DNA of 21,728 nt from a virus, in IMG/VR virus record IMGVR_UViG_3300032293_002603, positions 1 through 21,728 of that record; one strand, given 5' to 3'. The notes under the pieces were generated by a model. The model searched no databases and was not told where the DNA came from. It worked only from the letters and a program-made list of their open reading frames with translations. Positions 11,933 through 18,081 of this stretch are shown here, piece after piece (positions within the stretch are counted from its first letter, which is position 1; the number at the start of each line of letters is the position of its first letter). A program made the position numbers and the translations under genes.

Positions 11933-12402
11933 ACGAGAATAACACATTTAAGTTAGATATAGATTCAGAAAAAACAAATTTTGATTCTCTTATTCGCACC
12001 CCACAATCGGAGCAAGCTGTTGCAGCTGTTCAATTTCAGCCAGTAACGTTTTCTTCTGAAAATTATTTAAAACCTGATTTTGGATCGTATTCCACACCAT
12101 CAATGGAAACCCTACGACCTATGTCTGGGAAGCTTACGGCTTCTCTAGCTGAGACTTCTCCGCTATTGCCAGATTCTGCTTCTACGGGACAAATAAACCA
12201 AGGAAGCAGTCAGGAAGACATCTATCTGCAGATGAATAATATGTCTCTTGCAATGAATGAATTAAATTCAAAAATATCAAAAAAACAAGATTTGTTGAGT
12301 AGCGACAAAGCCGTTACAGAAGCAAGGGTAACCAACGATCAAAAAAATATAATGTTTTTTGACAGAGTTGCAAGAAGCTCAAACAGATTTACATGGTCAT
12401 AA
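11929..12402 (+). CDS. Hypothetical protein at end of hub operon
   Basis: A 157-aa protein starting MNENNTFKLDIDSEKTNFDS. Low-complexity and Ser/Pro/Gln-rich up to about residue 95, then a helical segment (EDIYLQMNNMSLAMNELNSK, then ISKKQDLLSSDKAVTEARVT) that could be a coiled coil. No family recognised. Its ATG overlaps the stop of the gp51-like frame (ATGA), so its translation may be coupled to ribosomes that shifted frame. It is last in the gp4-54-26 operon before a strong terminator, and is plausibly a hub assembly or minor tail protein. Confidence 0.55.
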   Translation: MNENNTFKLDIDSEKTNFDSLIRTPQSEQAVAAVQFQPVTFSSENYLKPDFGSYSTPSMETLRPMSGKLTASLAETSPLLPDSASTGQINQGSSQEDIYLQMNNMSLAMNELNSKISKKQDLLSSDKAVTEARVTNDQKNIMFFDRVARSSNRFTWS

Positions 12403-12403
12403 A

Positions 12404-12427
12404 AAAAGCCCCCTTGCGGGGGCTTTT
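12404..12427. terminator. Bidirectional intrinsic terminator
   Basis: AAAAGCCCCC (12404-12413) pairs with GGGGGCTTTT (12418-12427) around loop TTGC. It has A/T runs on both sides. It separates the rightward tail operon from the leftward gp32 gene. Confidence 0.9.
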
Positions 12428-12428
12428 C

Positions 12429-13286
12429 TCAATCGTTCTCCATTTCGGAGAAGTACTTTAGAGGATCTTTTTCCTCTACATCTTCCGACACCAGCGTCTC
12501 ACTCACATCGTCCTCAATGCTCTTGGACTCGGTGAACTGCGCACGGATATCGTCGCCAGTTGCCTTCTTAAGGCGCTCCTGAAGCTCCTGGTAGCTCTTG
12601 AACTGGCTCTTGTCAGTAAACTCTTTGAGAGAGTACTGCTTCTTCCAGAGCTCCTCTAGCTTCTTATCGTCCCCTCCAAACAGCGGGGCAGGAGATGCAA
12701 ATTCGCTACGATCATAATTTACATAACCACCAACGTTGCGAATCTTGATCTTGAAATCAGCACCAGTCCAGAAGTTGAACGGATCAACCGCAACCTCATC
12801 TTGATACTCGGGATGAGCGAGGCTCTGGATCTTCTGAAAGATCTTGGTACCGTACTGATACAGGAAGTTTTTACCCTTGTTCTCTGGATTGGCAGGATCT
12901 TCAATGACCAGGATGTTAGAAATGTACGTAAGCTTACGCTTGCGCTGTCTCGCAATGTTCTTGTCATCCTCAATACCGCTATTCCAAAGTTCAGTGTTTG
13001 CCGCACATACCGGGCACTTTTCACCGATGGTCGTGGGGCAATTCTCGTAAAACCAACCACCCTTACCCTTAAAGGTGTGACTGTAGACCGCCACAAACGG
13101 GCTGTCTTCGCCATTAATCTCTGGAAGGAACCGGATCACTGCGTAGCCGTTGCCAGCCTTATCGATACCGGGCTTCCAAATACGCTCGTCCTTGTAGCTC
13201 TCCTTGGAGTTGAGCTTGTCAAGACGCTCGGTTAGGGATGCGACTGAATTCTTACTCTTCTTCTTAAAATCTGAAAAATTTGCCAT
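12429..13286 (-). CDS. 32: Single-stranded DNA-binding protein gp32
   Basis: A 285-aa protein starting MANFSDFKKKSKNSVASLTE. It coats ssDNA in replication, recombination and repair. The basic N-terminus (KKKSKNSVASLTERLDKLN) matches the cooperativity region. The core opens with ERIWKPGIDKAGNGYAVIRF, a hallmark of the family. The zinc site is visible as H-x12-C-x7-C-x2-C (SHTFKGKGGWFYENC, then PTTIGEKCPVC). The acidic C-terminus (DVEEKDPLKYFSEMEND) matches the protein-recruiting tail of T4 gp32. Length is close to T4 (301 aa). Codon use is richer in GC-ending codons than the tail genes, as expected for high expression. It has its own sigma70 promoter and a leader hairpin. Confidence 0.93.
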   Translation of the reverse strand: MANFSDFKKKSKNSVASLTERLDKLNSKESYKDERIWKPGIDKAGNGYAVIRFLPEINGEDSPFVAVYSHTFKGKGGWFYENCPTTIGEKCPVCAANTELWNSGIEDDKNIARQRKRKLTYISNILVIEDPANPENKGKNFLYQYGTKIFQKIQSLAHPEYQDEVAVDPFNFWTGADFKIKIRNVGGYVNYDRSEFASPAPLFGGDDKKLEELWKKQYSLKEFTDKSQFKSYQELQERLKKATGDDIRAQFTESKSIEDDVSETLVSEDVEEKDPLKYFSEMEND

Positions 13287-13298
13287 ATGTTTCTTTCC

Positions 13299-13315
13299 CC
13301 GAGGATCTACCTCGG
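13299..13315 (-). promoter_or_regulatory. gp32 leader hairpin, possible translational operator
   Basis: CCGAGG and CCTCGG form a 6-bp stem with a 5-nt loop, beginning 12 nt before the ATG and abutting the Shine-Dalgarno-like GGGGAAAG. In T4, gp32 represses its own translation by binding the leader mRNA nucleated at a pseudoknot. A similar control is possible here but not shown. Confidence 0.45.
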
Positions 13316-13327
13316 CCTTTCATTTCA

Positions 13328-13355
13328 AGTATATAGTGACTTTTTCCTTAGTCAA
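13328..13355 (-). promoter_or_regulatory. Sigma70-type promoter of gp32
   Basis: Minus strand -35 TTGACT (13350-13355), a 16-nt spacer, -10 TATACT (13328-13333). This gives a leader of about 35 nt. The -35 lies within the last codons of gp33. Confidence 0.7.
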
Positions 13356-13584
13356 TCGGCAATTTCTTGCTTTTTGATTTGTTTTTTATTAGATGTAAAT
13401 TTTTTGCTTCTATTTCTATTTTTTCTATTAAAGGCTTGGTTAGCAACTTTCCTGCAGCGGAGGCATCTAAACCATGTTCATCCGCTAGTTCCAAAACACA
13501 ATCCATAAAGGATAAGTTTGTTGATTTTACTCTATCTAAAACTTTATTAGAAAATTTTTCTTTGGCTGAGTCATCTATATACAT
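13348..13584 (-). CDS. 33: Late promoter transcription co-activator gp33
   Basis: A 78-aa protein starting MYIDDSAKEKFSNKVLDRVK. It fits the small gp33 family of T4-type phages. The pattern 'F..kV...v...nlsymDaVLe.aee.GlD...a.kLl..pikeKiE.Ea...nl' is matched across its length, for example STNLSFMDCVLELADEHGLD and KPLIEKIEIEAKNL. gp33 bridges the beta-flap of host RNA polymerase to the sliding clamp, so that the sigma factor gp55 can fire late promoters. The ATG at 13582-13584 is preferred over an in-frame TTG at 13602, because a TATAAT lies exactly 6 nt upstream of the ATG. The neighbour is gp32, as in other T4-type genomes. Confidence 0.8.
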   Translation of the reverse strand: MYIDDSAKEKFSNKVLDRVKSTNLSFMDCVLELADEHGLDASAAGKLLTKPLIEKIEIEAKNLHLIKNKSKSKKLPID

Positions 13585-13619
13585 GGCAGTATTATACAAC
13601 AATTATATCATAAATCCAA
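13585..13619 (-). promoter_or_regulatory. Leaderless promoter of gp33
   Basis: Minus strand: -35-like TTGGAT (13614-13619), a 17-nt spacer, -10 TATAAT (13591-13596), ACTGCC, then the ATG. The 17 and 6 spacings equal those of promoters P1-P5, although the sequence here is AT-rich and lacks the palindrome. Confidence 0.65.
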
Positions 13620-13631
13620 TAATTTATTACA

Positions 13632-13639
13632 CCTAAATA
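13632..13639 (+). promoter_or_regulatory. Late-type promoter with leader (13667 gene)
   Basis: CCTAAATA lies 27 nt before the ATG, with Shine-Dalgarno-like AGAGGA at 13657-13662. CTAAATA (13633-13639) is complementary to TATTTAG (13652-13658), so the leader may fold near the ribosome site. Confidence 0.5.
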
Positions 13640-13666
13640 TTCTAGACTAATTATTTAGAGGACCAA

Positions 13667-14590
13667 ATGGCAGCAGATAATAATGAAAACATTGTAATTG
13701 AGACATCAGGACTGACAGCAGCCGTCGCCACAGACGTTGCGCAGTTTGCTGGTATTACTGCACACTTTCAAATTTTGAAGATCGCACATGGAAACAGCGG
13801 TATTGCCAACATGGTTTCCAGCAGCAGCCCACTGCCAGTAACAATAGCTACCGGAATGACCGCTACGATTGCGGGCTTTACCGGAACTTTAAATGTTCAA
13901 GGAGTAGGTGGATCGCCAGTTGTAGTCAGCGGAACAGTCAATACAACTGGTTTGAGCGGTTCTCCGGTATACGTTTCAACACAAAGCGGATATAGAGTTG
14001 AAGTAACCGGTGGTAGACCTCTGAATAAGTCAACAGACTCAGTTTCAGTTTGGGGTCCCAGCGGATTGACCTACATCTATACACATCTCGTTGATTCGAC
14101 GGGAACTGGAATCGGTGTTTCGGGTGGAGCTCTACAAGTTGCGGTTGTTGGTGCATCTATAAACGCTACGGTAGGAACAACATTATCTGTTCAAGGATTT
14201 ACCGGTGCATATCCTTTAGCAATAAATGATGCATCAATTTTAACAGGCATGACTGCAATCTACGGACAGATTGTAGGGCTTAGAACAGATTTTACGTCAC
14301 TGGGAGTAGGTAGACCATCAACATTTAAGACGGGTAGACTTTCTGTTTCTTCGGCATCTGTTGGTCAATTGGATTCAGGTGGTTACACAACTTCTGCTGG
14401 AATTAATATTAAGGCTCTCTCAACAAATACGGATTTTGTTTATATCGGAAACACATCTGGATTGATTGGATCTTCTTTTGGATATGCTCTGGATCCAGGC
14501 GAAAGTGTAGAGGTTAATGTAATTAACACAAATACACTATTCGCTATATCTAACACAGGAACTCAGGTAATTACGTACTTAGCTTCATAA
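13667..14590 (+). CDS. Beta-rich virion structural protein (putative)
   Basis: A 307-aa protein starting MAADNNENIVIETSGLTAAV. It is rich in Gly, Thr, Ser and Val with recurring short 'GxTGT' and 'SGSPVxVS' units (TATIAGFTGTLNVQGVGGSP, then VVVSGTVNTTGLSGSPVYVS). The C-terminus (TDFVYIGNTSGLIGSSFGYA, then LDPGESVEVNVINTNTLFAI) resembles the exposed beta-sandwich of virion proteins seen in marine T4-type phages. A head-decoration, whisker or fibre role is possible; none can be fixed. It has a late-type promoter and a good Shine-Dalgarno sequence. It is followed after one base by the next large gene, so they form an operon. Confidence 0.6.
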   Translation: MAADNNENIVIETSGLTAAVATDVAQFAGITAHFQILKIAHGNSGIANMVSSSSPLPVTIATGMTATIAGFTGTLNVQGVGGSPVVVSGTVNTTGLSGSPVYVSTQSGYRVEVTGGRPLNKSTDSVSVWGPSGLTYIYTHLVDSTGTGIGVSGGALQVAVVGASINATVGTTLSVQGFTGAYPLAINDASILTGMTAIYGQIVGLRTDFTSLGVGRPSTFKTGRLSVSSASVGQLDSGGYTTSAGINIKALSTNTDFVYIGNTSGLIGSSFGYALDPGESVEVNVINTNTLFAISNTGTQVITYLAS

Positions 14591-14591
14591 A

Positions 14592-15869
14592 ATGGGTTTA
14601 TATACTCTAAATGCAGCGCAGTCAATTGTAAACTACGGATTCCAAGTATTGGGATCCACATACGATCCTGTTTTTACAAAAAGTTATCTACAAAGTTCTC
14701 CTAATATTTCTATATCAGGAAATAGTCTTTATATAGACTATTCAAATAGCTTTAATAATTCCGACAGAACCACATTAATAAAATTATTTAAGAATACCCC
14801 AGTTGGAACCACGTTTTCAGTTTCAAACGCTGAATATGTTGACAGAGAGCTTTCTGTTGTATCTGATTTATCTGTTATTTTTAGTTTAGAAAATCTCACC
14901 AACAATGATCAACTCATTGTTGGTGGTCTAGTAAGTGGTATTACCGTAGATCCCACATATACTTACTACGTTTCAGATAATTTTTCTAACCCTCCTCAAT
15001 ATTCTACAAATTATACTGGTGGCACTGGTGTAAATTACATAATCAATACTCTTAACGATTTGAAGTTTAAATCATTATCAAATAAAGGTTTGTTAGGTAG
15101 TGTTTTTTCAAAAGAAGAATATATTGAAATATCTGGTAGCACCTTAAATTCTGGAAAACTATTAGTTAATGGATGTCTTCAATTAAAAGATAAAAAAGAA
15201 GTATTGTATTGTGGAGTAACCTTGACAAATGAAAATTTGTTAAACCGTGAAACAACAATGACTCAATATCTAAGAGGCGAATCAAATCCCGAAATTTTAT
15301 CTAAAAGCAGAAAGTCTCTGGGTTGCTATGTTATCTATGATGAGTTGGGAAATCAGATAGATTGTTTCGAAAGACAAAATGAGTTGCAAGCATATTTAAG
15401 AAGTCAATTTGAAGGAGCAACACTAAGCACACAGTGGTTTGTATGTGATTCCTGTTCAAGACTTGGAGAAAATGCATTTGATGCCGCAAATCCAGACAAA
15501 TCATTTGAGTTTGAAGCTTCAATATTTGCAAAAGTTTTAACTAGTTTTGACAACAACAATAACCCAGTATACCAACTTTTACTTAATTATCCGACCTCAT
15601 TTACACTAAGAACTTCAAGTTCTATAGCAGTATCTGTTACCAATGGATTTAAGTTGGATTTGAGTCATCCAACATTAAAGGGTTATTCTATAACTACATA
15701 CGGAGAAGAAGAAAAGATCAACGAAGTTACTCAAAGCATTTATTATTATGGTGTTCCCGGGTATGATCAATCTTCTCTAGTATATCAAAAAACCTTAACT
15801 TCTCCCAGAAGTTTATATATTGTTTTTGAAGGACCTGTAATTTTTACACTAGAAGTTGTAATAGGATAA
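14592..15869 (+). CDS. Large putative virion protein
   Basis: A 425-aa protein starting MGLYTLNAAQSIVNYGFQVL. Beta-rich and Ser/Asn/Tyr-rich. The centre (residues about 220-290) is more charged and helical, with NRETTMTQYLRGESNPEILS and a CDSC pair. The C-terminal third returns to beta strands (NPVYQLLLNYPTSFTLRTSS, then SLYIVFEGPVIFTLEVVIG). No family recognised with confidence. Its ATG lies 1 nt after the previous stop with no Shine-Dalgarno sequence, so translation is coupled. It ends at a strong terminator. The pair 13667-15869 probably encodes partner structural proteins. Confidence 0.55.
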   Translation: MGLYTLNAAQSIVNYGFQVLGSTYDPVFTKSYLQSSPNISISGNSLYIDYSNSFNNSDRTTLIKLFKNTPVGTTFSVSNAEYVDRELSVVSDLSVIFSLENLTNNDQLIVGGLVSGITVDPTYTYYVSDNFSNPPQYSTNYTGGTGVNYIINTLNDLKFKSLSNKGLLGSVFSKEEYIEISGSTLNSGKLLVNGCLQLKDKKEVLYCGVTLTNENLLNRETTMTQYLRGESNPEILSKSRKSLGCYVIYDELGNQIDCFERQNELQAYLRSQFEGATLSTQWFVCDSCSRLGENAFDAANPDKSFEFEASIFAKVLTSFDNNNNPVYQLLLNYPTSFTLRTSSSIAVSVTNGFKLDLSHPTLKGYSITTYGEEEKINEVTQSIYYYGVPGYDQSSLVYQKTLTSPRSLYIVFEGPVIFTLEVVIG

Positions 15870-15890
15870 AACCCCCATTTAGGGGGTTTT
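15868..15890. terminator. Bidirectional intrinsic terminator
   Basis: AAAACCCCC (15868-15876) pairs with GGGGGTTTT (15882-15890) around loop ATTTA, followed by ATTTTTG. The arm overlaps the stop of the 14592 gene. It can also serve the leftward gene ending at 15917. Confidence 0.88.
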
Positions 15891-15916
15891 ATTTTTGTTT
15901 AATTACTTAATTAAAC

Positions 15917-16153
15917 TTAACGAGAACGGTTACGAACAATCCGGTAGTATGAACGACCGTTACGAACCTCGCGGGTTACGGTGTAGTTCATATCGAAGCG
16001 GTCAAATGCCTCGCGGAGGTCGTGCATGGTAGCACGTATATTGCTTACGCGGAAGCGCTTGCGAGCCTCACCTGCGGTGAGGGTGCTGCCGGAACGCATA
16101 TAATCAAACACACGCTGAATCTTAGTAGGACGGTCAACAGTAGTAATTTCCAT
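15917..16153 (-). CDS. Helix-turn-helix DNA-binding protein
   Basis: A 78-aa basic protein starting MEITTVDRPTKIQRVFDYMR. Residues about 10-50 form a winged-helix or helix-turn-helix pattern: TKIQRVFDYMRSGSTLTAGE is helix plus turn, then ARKRFRVSNIRATMHDLREA has the recognition helix. A beta wing follows (YTVTREVRNGRSYYRIV). Similar small phage proteins with 'K.Q.Vf..l.sG..LTa.eA..rF.v.n.raTv..lR' are common in T4-type phages. It probably acts as an early transcription regulator. It has a consensus sigma70 promoter (TTGACA) and Shine-Dalgarno-like AAGGAAA. GC content is above the late-gene average. Confidence 0.7.
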   Translation of the reverse strand: MEITTVDRPTKIQRVFDYMRSGSTLTAGEARKRFRVSNIRATMHDLREAFDRFDMNYTVTREVRNGRSYYRIVRNRSR

Positions 16154-16185
16154 ATAAATTTCCTTTCTTATAAGAAGTTGCCATA

Positions 16186-16213
16186 ACTATAGCCAATAAA
16201 TCCGGAGTGTCAA
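16186..16213 (-). promoter_or_regulatory. Sigma70 promoter of the HTH gene
   Basis: Minus strand -35 TTGACA (16208-16213), a 16-nt spacer, -10 TATAGT (16186-16191). The leader is about 25-32 nt and carries AAGGAAA before the ATG. Confidence 0.75.
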
Positions 16214-16220
16214 GCAATTC

Positions 16221-16228
16221 CCTAAATA
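16221..16228 (+). promoter_or_regulatory. Late-type promoter of the metallopeptidase gene
   Basis: CCTAAATA lies 21 nt before the ATG, followed by a strong Shine-Dalgarno GAGGAGG (16238-16244). The promoter diverges from the sigma70 promoter of the HTH gene. Confidence 0.5.
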
Positions 16229-16249
16229 ATCTTGACTGAGGAGGTTTCG

Positions 16250-16849
16250 ATGGCAAAGACCCACCATCAGTTTGTAAGATTTGTGAAACAACATCTTGCA
16301 GAATACGGAATGCGTCTGATTATTGGGCGCGGAAAGTATGTTAATACCGGGCACGGAAGATGCGAAGGCTATTTTAACGAAATTGAAAAAATAATTCGCA
16401 TTGGCGGAAATAATCAATATTTTTTGCAAACTTTGGTCCATGAATATGCCCACTTTTTACAATACATAAACCAAGTTCAGGTCTATACAAAGTCAGATAA
16501 AGCTGGTTTGATTGTAGAAAATTGGTTTAAGGGTAGAGAATATGACAAAAAAACCCTTAAAAGGGCTTTTTTGCTTGTTAGAGCGATGGAAAGAGACTGT
16601 GAAAAGCGTGCTTTAAAGTTAATTGACGAGTTTAATCTTAAAATTGATAAAAAACTTTACGCAAAACGCGCAAACTGCTACATTTACACGCATTTTTTGA
16701 TGGAAAAAACCAGAAAATACGGAACTTATAGAAAAAGTCCATATTTTAGCAAGTATGTTCTCAAAATTATGCCGTCAAATATGGCAGTTTTGAGCCACAA
16801 GTCTATTCCACCAAAAATTTACTCAATACTTGAGTCATTTACTCTTTGA
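16250..16849 (+). CDS. Zinc metallopeptidase-like protein (HExxH)
   Basis: A 199-aa protein starting MAKTHHQFVRFVKQHLAEYG. The ATG at 16250 is chosen for the Shine-Dalgarno GAGGAGG 5 nt upstream; an ATG at 16232 lies before that site. HEYAH at residues 64-68 is a zincin motif in a helix (LQTLVHEYAHFLQY), preceded by a strand-rich segment (CEGYFNEIEKIIRIGG) as in SprT/minigluzincin-like phage proteins. A later acidic residue that would complete the site may be in RAMERDCEKRAL (about 113-125). The substrate is unknown; a virion or host-protein protease is possible. The 3' end overlaps the convergent gene by 31 bp. Confidence 0.65.
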   Translation: MAKTHHQFVRFVKQHLAEYGMRLIIGRGKYVNTGHGRCEGYFNEIEKIIRIGGNNQYFLQTLVHEYAHFLQYINQVQVYTKSDKAGLIVENWFKGREYDKKTLKRAFLLVRAMERDCEKRALKLIDEFNLKIDKKLYAKRANCYIYTHFLMEKTRKYGTYRKSPYFSKYVLKIMPSNMAVLSHKSIPPKIYSILESFTL

Positions 16850-17184
16850 GATTTCAGGTATTGTGAGATAAATTTGGTAAAGTTTTCGTTACCATAAGGC
16901 CACCGGTCATCCTTTTCCATAAACTCATAATGAACTAGTGCATCAATATGCTCTTCTAGCATTTTTAGAGTTACATCATCCACATTCCATTTGATTTCGA
17001 TTTCTGTTTCTACGGAGGGCTTTTCTGCTGCTCTGTGTTCTGCGACCGCAAGATCAGCAACCTTGGCAATATTTCCAAGAATTTCCATAGACTTGGCGCA
17101 TTGATAAAAAAGATCCTTTTTGACAGGATCTTCTTCTTTGCGAGCCAAGTTGCGAATTTCGTAAACTAGCTCTGGGATTTTCAT
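16819..17184 (-). CDS. Hypothetical phage protein
   Basis: A 121-aa, largely helical acidic protein starting MKIPELVYEIRNLARKEEDP. Residues 1-55 look like two helices and 64-110 (IKWNVDDVTLKMLEEHIDAL, then VHYEFMEKDDRWPYG) are more mixed. I do not recognise the family. It has a clear Shine-Dalgarno AAGGAG that overlaps the stop codon of the upstream DUF5856-like gene, so translation is coupled. It overlaps the metallopeptidase end by 31 bp. Confidence 0.6.
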   Translation of the reverse strand: MKIPELVYEIRNLARKEEDPVKKDLFYQCAKSMEILGNIAKVADLAVAEHRAAEKPSVETEIEIKWNVDDVTLKMLEEHIDALVHYEFMEKDDRWPYGNENFTKFISQYLKSQRVNDSSIE

Positions 17185-17196
17185 TTTGGTAACTCC

Positions 17197-17559
17197 TTAA
17201 CTTAGTGTTAGGAGATACTTGGTTTGTTGAATCAGACCAAGCATCTCATCACGTATATTTAACAGTGCTGTCTGATCTGGTTTGATTTCTTTTGGCAATT
17301 CATTTTTCAGATAATCTTCAAATGAATCTAGTACTGAATTTACTCCGACTTTAAAAGGGCCGTTCAATTTGAGTTCAGGAAAATCTTTTAACTCTTGTTT
17401 TCCGAGTACACCCATATAAGTTTCTGCAAATGTATCCAGTAGAGCATCAATGCCCTCATATGCTTTTCCTAGGGCTACGTGAGCAGCATAGGATTGGGTA
17501 CCCCAGTGGTGAAGGCGAATTTCATTATTGAAGTTTAATATTTTTTGAATACAGGTCAT
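17197..17559 (-). CDS. DUF5856-like protein, possible Dps/ferritin-like fold
   Basis: A 120-aa helical protein starting MTCIQKILNFNNEIRLHHWG. Residues 12-50 (NNEIRLHHWGTQSYAAHVAL, then GKAYEGIDALLDTFAETYMG) match a family found in many large phages ('lHWqt.syaeH.alg.lYe.l..liD.fvE.yqG'). The spacing of HHW, H and acidic residues recalls the Dps ferroxidase arrangement, so a four-helix ferritin-like fold is likely. Any metal or DNA-protection role is inference. Late-type promoter GATAAATA ends 7 nt before the ATG with no Shine-Dalgarno sequence. The next gene is translationally coupled. Confidence 0.65.
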   Translation of the reverse strand: MTCIQKILNFNNEIRLHHWGTQSYAAHVALGKAYEGIDALLDTFAETYMGVLGKQELKDFPELKLNGPFKVGVNSVLDSFEDYLKNELPKEIKPDQTALLNIRDEMLGLIQQTKYLLTLS

Positions 17560-17565
17560 GGTAAA

Positions 17566-17775
17566 TTATTTATCTTTATGAGCTTGTGAAAATACTATGA
17601 AATTTTCGGGCACATCTTCTTTGTTTTTTGTTGCTCTTTGTTTGGCTTTTTTATACTCTACGTCTGTCAAGAGCAAAGGTGTGACTTCGCCAGAAGAATC
17701 TACATGGGCCACAAAATAATAGCTATAGTCTTCGTTTGGTTTTCTTTTTTTATTTTTTATTCTTTGTTTTGCCAT
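17566..17775 (-). CDS. Small basic hypothetical protein
   Basis: A 69-aa protein starting MAKQRIKNKKRKPNEDYSYY. The Lys/Arg-rich N-terminus suggests nucleic-acid binding; the rest (YFVAHVDSSGEVTPLLLTDV, then EYKKAKQRATKN) looks like a small alpha/beta unit. Family unknown. It overlaps the end of the upstream gene by 26 bp, so it belongs to the leftward operon started by the Cys-rich gene. The late promoter of the downstream gene lies at the end of this gene. Confidence 0.55.
   Translation of the reverse strand: MAKQRIKNKKRKPNEDYSYYFVAHVDSSGEVTPLLLTDVEYKKAKQRATKNKEDVPENFIVFSQAHKDK
17567..17574 (-). promoter_or_regulatory. Late promoter 7 nt from ATG (17559 gene)
   Basis: Minus strand GATAAATA, then ATTTACC and the ATG. 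It overlaps the stop region of the 17566-17775 gene and would give an almost leaderless transcript. Confidence 0.6.
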
Positions 17776-18079
17776 GTTCGTATATCTTTGTTATTATTTT
17801 TTCAAGCCAGTTTGGCGTGATTTGATTTAAATATTTTCTACGTTTATTGCAAGGTGCACATGGTTTAAATCCAAACAATTTTGTTATAGAAGCAATAACT
17901 TCTCCAATTCCATAATTTTTATTTTTATTGTTTAAATTTTTATTTTCAGATATAACCGGTTGTTTTATTTTTGGATCTTCAATTTTAACTATTTCTAAAG
18001 TATCGTCATTATTGATCTTTATTGTGGCTACTTTTTTTTCTTGCTTGTTATTGTAATAACTTAATTTAACAAAACCCAT
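17750..18079 (-). CDS. Hypothetical protein with CxxC motif
   Basis: A 109-aa basic protein starting MGFVKLSYYNNKQEKKVATI. The first half is beta-like then Asn/Lys-rich and flexible. The second half (IGEVIASITKLFGFKPCAPC, then NKRRKYLNQITPNWLE) has 'G..ia.itk.lG.kpC..C..R...LN', a motif recurring in small T4-type phage proteins and probably a metal-binding element. Function is unknown. It starts 2 nt after the Cys-rich gene, so the two are co-translated and may be partners. Confidence 0.55.
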   Translation of the reverse strand: MGFVKLSYYNNKQEKKVATIKINNDDTLEIVKIEDPKIKQPVISENKNLNNKNKNYGIGEVIASITKLFGFKPCAPCNKRRKYLNQITPNWLEKIITKIYEHGKTKNKK

Positions 18080-18081
18080 TT

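Noticed and set aside
12719-13235. Open frames on both strands inside gp32
   Set aside because: They are shadows of the well-supported gp32 gene; their translations look random.
13585-13602. TTG start for gp33
   Set aside because: It lies upstream of the ATG inside the promoter -10 region; the ATG at 13584 fits the 6-nt spacing seen in other genes.
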